Of a DNA stretch of 64,000 nt, positions 61,459 to 64,000 are shown piece by piece (the stretch's first letter is position 1; the number at the start of each line of letters is the position of its first letter). Location: the NCBI GenBank assembly GCA_027076325.1, contig JALTJZ010000005.1:187595-251594 (forward strand), in the 5' to 3' direction. Made by a program: the position numbers and the translations under genes. The DNA is from Chromatiales bacterium (GTDB lineage: Bacteria > Pseudomonadota > Gammaproteobacteria > UBA6429 > Thiohalophilaceae). Under the pieces are notes generated by a model. The model was not told the DNA's origin. It did no database searches and was given only the letters and a program-made list of their open reading frames with translations.

Positions 61459-62868
61459 ATGGAAATAGGTGAATCCTCTGACAGCATTGTTGAAGAAAAA
61501 ATACCAACGGACAATATCGAAACACTCAAAATCCGCTTTAGTCTTTTCTTTGACGGCACGTTGAACAACAAAACCAATATCGACCAGCGTTTACTCTCTG
61601 CAGCAGATAACACACTCACCGAAGAAGAGCGCAAGGCGGCAAAAGAACTGAAACAAAAAACCAGCGCAAAAGAGCAACGCATGGCAGCAAGCCTTTATAA
61701 AAAGCACGGTGCCAAAAAAGAAGACGAAGAAAACAGCTATGAAGGCTATTATACCAATGTGGCTATCATGGAAAAATACCTTGCTAATTCCGCTGAATAT
61801 GACCTTAACCTGCAAACCTATATTGAAGGTAGCGGCACGCTGGATAAAGCCGGGGATAAAACCGCCGGTTATGCGTTTGCTGTCTGGAAAACCGGCATCC
61901 CTGCCAAGGTAAAAAAAGGTGTGGAAAATGTATTGACTTTAATTAGTGAAAATCACACCAATAAAAAAATCATTATTGAAAAAATCACTCTGGAGGTCTT
62001 CGGCTTTAGCCGCGGTGCAGCAGCAGCACGCCATTTTATCCATCAGGCGATGCTGGATAAACAACTTCAAGATGGCCTGGTTGAAGAGCTCGGTTACAAA
62101 GTACAACCCCGAGCCGTTAAGGTCGACTTTGTTGGCCTGTATGATACCGTTTCAACCTACGGTATTTTAAAAACCGCCCTCGGTATTGGTGTTTCCAATA
62201 ACATTAGCCTGAATCTGCATGCCATTGCCCATGCCAAGCAGGTGATACAATTAGCTGCCGCCGATGAGCACCGTGAATATTTTTCATTGACGGATATTCA
62301 CAGTGCGCGGGGAAGCAGCCGTGAGATCTTTCTACCCGGTGTTCATTCTGATATTGGTGGTGGTTACCGTGATAATACCGACGAAAAACAGGTTATCTAT
62401 AAAGACTATGGTTACTCACTCAACAATGCAAAGAAGGAAATGCAGGCACAAATTGATGCAGGGCGATACAGGAAAGATGAAATTTTTCTCGAACATACCC
62501 TGGGCTACGAGGGAGACGAAAGCGATGATAGCAGCATTATTCGGGTCGACAAGAAAAATATCAGCAATAAATACAGCCGCATCCCTTTACAGCTGATGGC
62601 AGAGTATGCGAGAAAGAGTAAAGTCAAACTAAATCCATTATTAGAACGTAATGAAGCGATTCCATCCGAACTGAGTCATGTAAAACAAAAGATAGACGCT
62701 TATATTACCAACACCGAAAAGTCCAAAGCCGAGCACTGGCACCATAATGACGAAGCCTGGTTACGGGAATTGCGCCATGACTATTTTCATTTTTCCGCAC
62801 GTTATAGCACTGGGCATACGCCACGCTATAATCGTGGCAAACGTGCCCGGCTTATCATCAGAAGTTAA
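61459..62868 (+). CDS. DUF2235 (Tle1-like) predicted phospholipase, possible T6SS effector
   Basis: This 469-residue protein belongs to DUF2235, an alpha/beta-hydrolase family that includes the type VI secretion lipase effector Tle1. FSLFFDGTLNNKTN (about 27-40) is the family start, the nucleophile elbow is GFSRGAA (Ser184), VGLYDTVS gives Asp229, and PGVHSDIGGGYRD gives His296 and Asp298. No signal peptide, PAAR or VgrG domain is present. The ATG follows a strong AAGGAG. It is followed directly by a DUF2931 gene, a frequent partner that may be the immunity protein. Enzymatic activity and export are inferred. Confidence 0.85.
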   Translation: MEIGESSDSIVEEKIPTDNIETLKIRFSLFFDGTLNNKTNIDQRLLSAADNTLTEEERKAAKELKQKTSAKEQRMAASLYKKHGAKKEDEENSYEGYYTNVAIMEKYLANSAEYDLNLQTYIEGSGTLDKAGDKTAGYAFAVWKTGIPAKVKKGVENVLTLISENHTNKKIIIEKITLEVFGFSRGAAAARHFIHQAMLDKQLQDGLVEELGYKVQPRAVKVDFVGLYDTVSTYGILKTALGIGVSNNISLNLHAIAHAKQVIQLAAADEHREYFSLTDIHSARGSSREIFLPGVHSDIGGGYRDNTDEKQVIYKDYGYSLNNAKKEMQAQIDAGRYRKDEIFLEHTLGYEGDESDDSSIIRVDKKNISNKYSRIPLQLMAEYARKSKVKLNPLLERNEAIPSELSHVKQKIDAYITNTEKSKAEHWHHNDEAWLRELRHDYFHFSARYSTGHTPRYNRGKRARLIIRS

Positions 62869-62871
62869 GTG

Positions 62872-63972
62872 ATGCACATGTTTAACAAGCCCATTCAAAC
62901 TTTAAAACTTATCAGTCTTATCCTATTGTTATCACAGGGAGTATCCACAATGGCAGGTATCCACTTTATTAATAAGGCGAAGGCCACAGCGAACGCAACT
63001 AAATTCGACTGGCAGGCTAGCGAAAGCGCGCCTAAAAGCTACCCAATGCAAATTATCACAGGCAATTTCTATTCCCCCAATGGCGACTCACTGTATGTGC
63101 CGAGTGGAGTCTTCCTACATAAAGGCTGGGGCATTGGTCGCTCATCACATCTGGTCGGGGAAGACTTAAAAACCTTACCCAATCAATTAACCATTTCTTT
63201 TTTTTCCTATACTGAGAACCAGTTTTACCGCGGTGACTTTGCCCTGCCGTACGATAAAATTCTGGCACTGTTTCAGGCGGGTCATTATAGCCCAAAAGAC
63301 GAAGATCATATTACCTACCATCGAATCACCGTTGGGGTTGCCCCCGGCGGGGCTGTATCGGTATGGGTGGTCAGCCTGGATCGAAGCGTCGAAGTCTTCT
63401 TTGGCTATGCGAAAAAAGAAGAAGGTAACTGGAAATGGATTAATGATAACCCTAATTACACAAGAGAAGAATACATCCAGTTAGCAATACATGAAGCCCT
63501 CGAAGAAGAAGGCCTTAGTCCCGAAGCCATCACCGCACTAAAGCAACGCCCCCTCCCCTTTGGCTTATGGGAACGCTATCACCAGCGGCGGTATCGCTGG
63601 CAACCGGTTTTTACCAATATGCCCGTTTACGGGGGGCGAATTGACTATATTAAATATTACAACGGTGAACGCGATTATATTGATATCCCCGCCACCGACA
63701 ATAAGGCCGAAACCACTCGAGCGGTTCCCAGCTTGCTGGACTTTACCTGGGATCGCCCTCCCGCCAAACCCTTACGCCTCAAACTATCTTTTAATGAAGA
63801 TGAGATTTTTGCTGCCTTTGAAAAACTCGGCAGCCAGAACCAGCCGCTGCAATTTGAAATGCGCATAGAAAAAATAAACGGAAAAAATGATTTCACTATC
63901 TGGCTGAAAAATGAAAAAGAATCGATTGAAATTAAGCAAACAAAAGTGGAAACTTATGGCATTCCCGAATAA
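62872..63972 (+). CDS. DUF2931-family periplasmic protein, possible immunity protein
   Basis: This protein of 366 residues (GTG at 62869 or ATG at 62878 are alternative starts) begins with a hydrophobic signal sequence (LKLISLILLLSQGVSTMAG) but no lipobox Cys, unlike many DUF2931 lipoproteins. The mature N-terminal half has the family hallmarks: YPMQIITGNFYSPNGDSLYVPSG, GWGIGRSSHLVGEDLK, FFSYTENQFYRGDFALPYDKI and VGVAPGGAVSVWVVS. It starts 3 bases after the DUF2235 stop, so they are co-expressed. Location in the periplasm fits neutralising an incoming lipase, but this is not shown by sequence alone. Confidence 0.8.
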   Translation: MHMFNKPIQTLKLISLILLLSQGVSTMAGIHFINKAKATANATKFDWQASESAPKSYPMQIITGNFYSPNGDSLYVPSGVFLHKGWGIGRSSHLVGEDLKTLPNQLTISFFSYTENQFYRGDFALPYDKILALFQAGHYSPKDEDHITYHRITVGVAPGGAVSVWVVSLDRSVEVFFGYAKKEEGNWKWINDNPNYTREEYIQLAIHEALEEEGLSPEAITALKQRPLPFGLWERYHQRRYRWQPVFTNMPVYGGRIDYIKYYNGERDYIDIPATDNKAETTRAVPSLLDFTWDRPPAKPLRLKLSFNEDEIFAAFEKLGSQNQPLQFEMRIEKINGKNDFTIWLKNEKESIEIKQTKVETYGIPE

Positions 63973-64000
63973 GAGCACTCGACGTTAAACCGCTTAATGA

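Overview
The window comes from the chromosome of a moderately AT-rich, Gram-negative gammaproteobacterium. The evidence is gene content and order: rluD, bamD and pilSR close together as in Pseudomonas; a complete dcw (division and cell wall) cluster running from mraZ to ftsZ-lpxC and followed by dciA, an M23 peptidase and secA; lipid A, BAM and type II secretion genes (all outer-membrane features); and a type A RNase P RNA. I do not assign a genus. Most of the window is conserved core genome. I found no transposase, integrase, CRISPR array, tRNA or prophage.

Layout. 1-272 is the start of a truncated ZIP-family metal transporter. 363-5886 is the 2-oxoglutarate dehydrogenase operon (sucA-sucB-lpdA, minus strand). 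5985-9146 holds chrA, pgeF and rluD (minus). 9264-11912 holds bamD, glnB (with a good sigma-54 promoter candidate), nadE and a small membrane protein. 11954-14985 is the pilS-pilR two-component pair (plus). 14998-26564 is a complete 12-gene type II secretion operon, gspC to gspN, on the minus strand. 27006-33138 is pilA-pilB-pilC-pilD-coaE-zapD-yacG (plus). The T2SS operon therefore sits between the pilus regulators and the pilus genes, and PilD is the only prepilin peptidase in view, so it probably processes both pilins and pseudopilins.

33147-41008 (minus) holds an unrecognised membrane-anchored protein, a Nudix-ThiE fusion, argJ, secA, a CapA-family lipoprotein and an M23 peptidase. dciA (plus) follows, and then the dcw cluster on the minus strand from lpxC (41678) back to mraZ (60650). 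mraZ has a TTG start, a good sigma-70 promoter and four 10-bp-spaced GTGG-type repeats that look like an MraZ autoregulatory operator. rnpB lies just upstream at about 60929-61294. The window ends with a divergent pair (61459-63972): a DUF2235 (Tle1-like) predicted phospholipase and a DUF2931 protein. It looks like an antibacterial effector-immunity pair and is the clearest accessory module here.

Functionally the window combines TCA metabolism, nitrogen/NAD control, pilus and T2SS assembly, protein export and the envelope-growth and division programme. I did not find an obviously new multi-gene system. The items most worth a second look are the DUF2235/DUF2931 pair, the possible leader peptide before secA, the MraZ operator, the missing sigma-54 site before pilA, the possible ATT start of gspH and the unknown gene at 33147-33629.
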